Shown here: one piece after another, positions 5,781-7,139 of the stretch | Position numbering within the stretch: the stretch's first letter is position 1 | Layout of the letters: the number at the start of each line of letters is the position of its first letter | Assembly: GCA_030613745.1 (NCBI GenBank) | Contig: JAUWLK010000139.1 | Location: 1 to 7,139, forward strand | Reading direction: 5' to 3' | Source: Flavobacteriaceae bacterium | GTDB taxonomy: Bacteria > Bacteroidota > Bacteroidia > Flavobacteriales > Flavobacteriaceae | Length of the DNA stretch: 7,139 nt | Notes under the pieces: model-generated | What the model was told of the DNA's origin: nothing | The model's input: only the letters and a program-made list of their open reading frames with translations | Databases searched by the model: none | Position numbers and translations under genes: made by a program

Positions 5781-7139
5781 ATGCGAAAAATTATTTTATT
5801 GGTATTTGTTGCGATAGCTTCACTTACCGTTTATGCCCAAGAAAAAACAATATTTGGTATAGTTACCGATGAAACTGGTCCATTACCTGGTGTAAATATT
5901 CAAATCAAAGGAACTACCATAGGTACTGAAACTGACTTTGATGGAAAGTACTCCATCAAGGCAAATACTAGTGACATACTCGTATTTAGTTTTGTAGGTA
6001 TGGTAACTCAGAAAAAAACTGTTGGCAAATCAAATATCATAAATGTTGTATTGACAACTTCTAGCGCTACACTAGATGAAGTTGTTGTAACTGCTTATGG
6101 AATCAGGAGAAACAGAAAAGTATTAGGCTATTCAACTAGAAGACAACAAAGAAAACAACAATCTAATACCTCTCCATCAATGGTTCTTCAAGGAAGAGCT
6201 GCAGGTGTTAATATTACCACTACTAATGGTGTGCCTAGCTCTAATTCAAATATTATTATAAGAGGTTACTCTTCTATTAATGGCAACAATCAACCGCTAT
6301 ACATAATTGACGGAGTTTCTTTTGATGGAAATTCTAAAAAATTACAAAAGCTAAATCCTAATAAAATTAAAGACATTAAAGTTTTAAAAGGAGCAAATGC
6401 GACATCTTTATATGGTAGCAAAGGTGCAAACGGAGTTATCCTTATCAATACAAAATCGGGTAACAACCAAAATGAGAATTATGAAAAAATTAAGGAAAAT
6501 CAATTTGAACACGTTGCTTTTGCACCTCTTTCAACTTTTTCTATTGATGTAGATAAAGCTGCATATAGTAATATCAGACGTTTTATCAATAACGGACAAA
6601 CAGTTCCTGCCGATGCTGTTAAAATTGAAGAAATGATTAATTACTTTAATTATAACTATACACAGCCAATAGACGAGCATCCTTTTTCAATTCAAACGGA
6701 ACTTGCTTCTTCTCCTTGGGATAATCAAACAAAAATTGTAAAAATTGGTTTGCAAGGTAAAAATATAGCAACTGATAAAATTCCTGCCTCAAATTTGGTT
6801 TTTCTTATTGACGTTTCAGGTTCAATGGATTCTCCTAATAAATTACCTTTACTAAAATCGGCATTTAAATTATTAGTAAAACAATTACGCAATAAAGATA
6901 AAGTATCAATTGTAGTCTATGCTGGTGCTGCTGGTGTTGTTTTAAAACCAACTTCTGGTGATGACAAGAATAAAATTTTAGAAGCACTCAATAATTTAGA
7001 AGCTGGAGGTTCTACGGCTGGTGGAGAGGGTATTGAATTAGCCTATAAAATTGCGCAAAAGAATTTCATTAAAAAAGGTAATAACAGAGTTATACTTGCA
7101 ACTGATGGAGATTTTAATATTGGCGCATCAAGTGATAAA
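5781..7139 (+). CDS. Secreted CarboxypepD_reg / TonB-plug / von Willebrand factor A (YfbK-type) protein (3' partial)
   Basis: The frame is open from ATG 5781 to the window end (453 codons). A signal peptide spans residues 1-19 (MRKIILLVFVAIASLTVYA, then Q); there is no lipobox Cys. A CarboxypepD_reg-like beta domain (about 22-92) carries GVNIQIKGTTIGTETDFDG and FSFVGM. A TonB-box-like DEVVVTA follows (99-105), then a very basic stretch (109-126). A SusC-type plug domain (about 130-227) shows LQGRAAGVNI, PLYIIDGV and ANGVILINTKSG. Instead of a beta barrel comes the von_Willebrand/YfbK region (about 248-335, FSIDVDKAAYSNIRRFI) and a VWA domain with MIDAS residues D344, S346, S348, T412 and D442. 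Family members are envelope proteins of unclear function; metal-dependent protein binding by the VWA domain is inferred. A C-terminal DUF3520 region may lie beyond the window. The start has no Shine-Dalgarno but an A-rich lead. It is not a SusC transporter, since the barrel is absent. Confidence 0.9.
   Translation, partial: MRKIILLVFVAIASLTVYAQEKTIFGIVTDETGPLPGVNIQIKGTTIGTETDFDGKYSIKANTSDILVFSFVGMVTQKKTVGKSNIINVVLTTSSATLDEVVVTAYGIRRNRKVLGYSTRRQQRKQQSNTSPSMVLQGRAAGVNITTTNGVPSSNSNIIIRGYSSINGNNQPLYIIDGVSFDGNSKKLQKLNPNKIKDIKVLKGANATSLYGSKGANGVILINTKSGNNQNENYEKIKENQFEHVAFAPLSTFSIDVDKAAYSNIRRFINNGQTVPADAVKIEEMINYFNYNYTQPIDEHPFSIQTELASSPWDNQTKIVKIGLQGKNIATDKIPASNLVFLIDVSGSMDSPNKLPLLKSAFKLLVKQLRNKDKVSIVVYAGAAGVVLKPTSGDDKNKILEALNNLEAGGSTAGGEGIELAYKIAQKNFIKKGNNRVILATDGDFNIGASSDK

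Noticed and set aside
5781..6470. SusC/RagA TonB-dependent transporter
   Set aside because: The N-terminal half fits, but the frame continues into a VWA module with no beta-barrel sequence, so calling it a transporter would be wrong.

Overview
The window is AT-rich DNA from a Bacteroidota bacterium, most likely a flavobacterium (Flavobacteriaceae-like). The clues are a SusC-type CarboxypepD_reg/TonB-plug module, a short TlpA-like thioredoxin with a long N-terminal extension, the absence of Shine-Dalgarno sequences (starts are preceded by A-rich stretches instead), and candidate promoters of the TAnnTTTG type. The genus cannot be fixed from this sequence. All recognisable genes lie on the + strand.

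Left part (1-900): the 3' end of a TlpA/ResA-like thiol-disulfide oxidoreductase, cut by the window edge, followed by two hairpins in tandem. The second is a textbook intrinsic terminator. Middle left (901-1950): a small three-helix potassium-channel-like protein, then the broken remains of an AI-2E/PerM-family permease. Only about the last 110 residues of the permease survive, next to a scrap that may be its N-terminus, and a terminator closes the region. Middle (1950-3014): a 200-base intergenic stretch with three inverted repeats in a row leads into a NifX/NafY-like (Nitro_FeMo-Co) small protein with a His/Cys tail, followed by a DUF3817 membrane protein.

Right part: a complete clpB (3015-5603) with its own candidate promoter and a strong terminator, so it is probably a single-gene transcription unit. 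The window ends in a secreted multidomain protein (from 5781, 453 codons visible, still open at the edge). It joins a signal peptide, a CarboxypepD_reg-like domain, a TonB-box-like motif, a SusC-type plug domain and then, where the outer-membrane barrel should begin, a YfbK-type von Willebrand factor A module with an intact metal site.

The genes do not form one pathway. Envelope and stress functions dominate (periplasmic redox, ion channel, disaggregase, secreted VWA protein), and the terminators show several separate transcription units. The most interesting items are the barrel-less plug-VWA fusion that keeps a TonB-box-like motif, the structured leader in front of the NifX-like gene, and the decayed permease. 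I found no RNA genes, CRISPR arrays, insertion sequences or clearly novel defence system.
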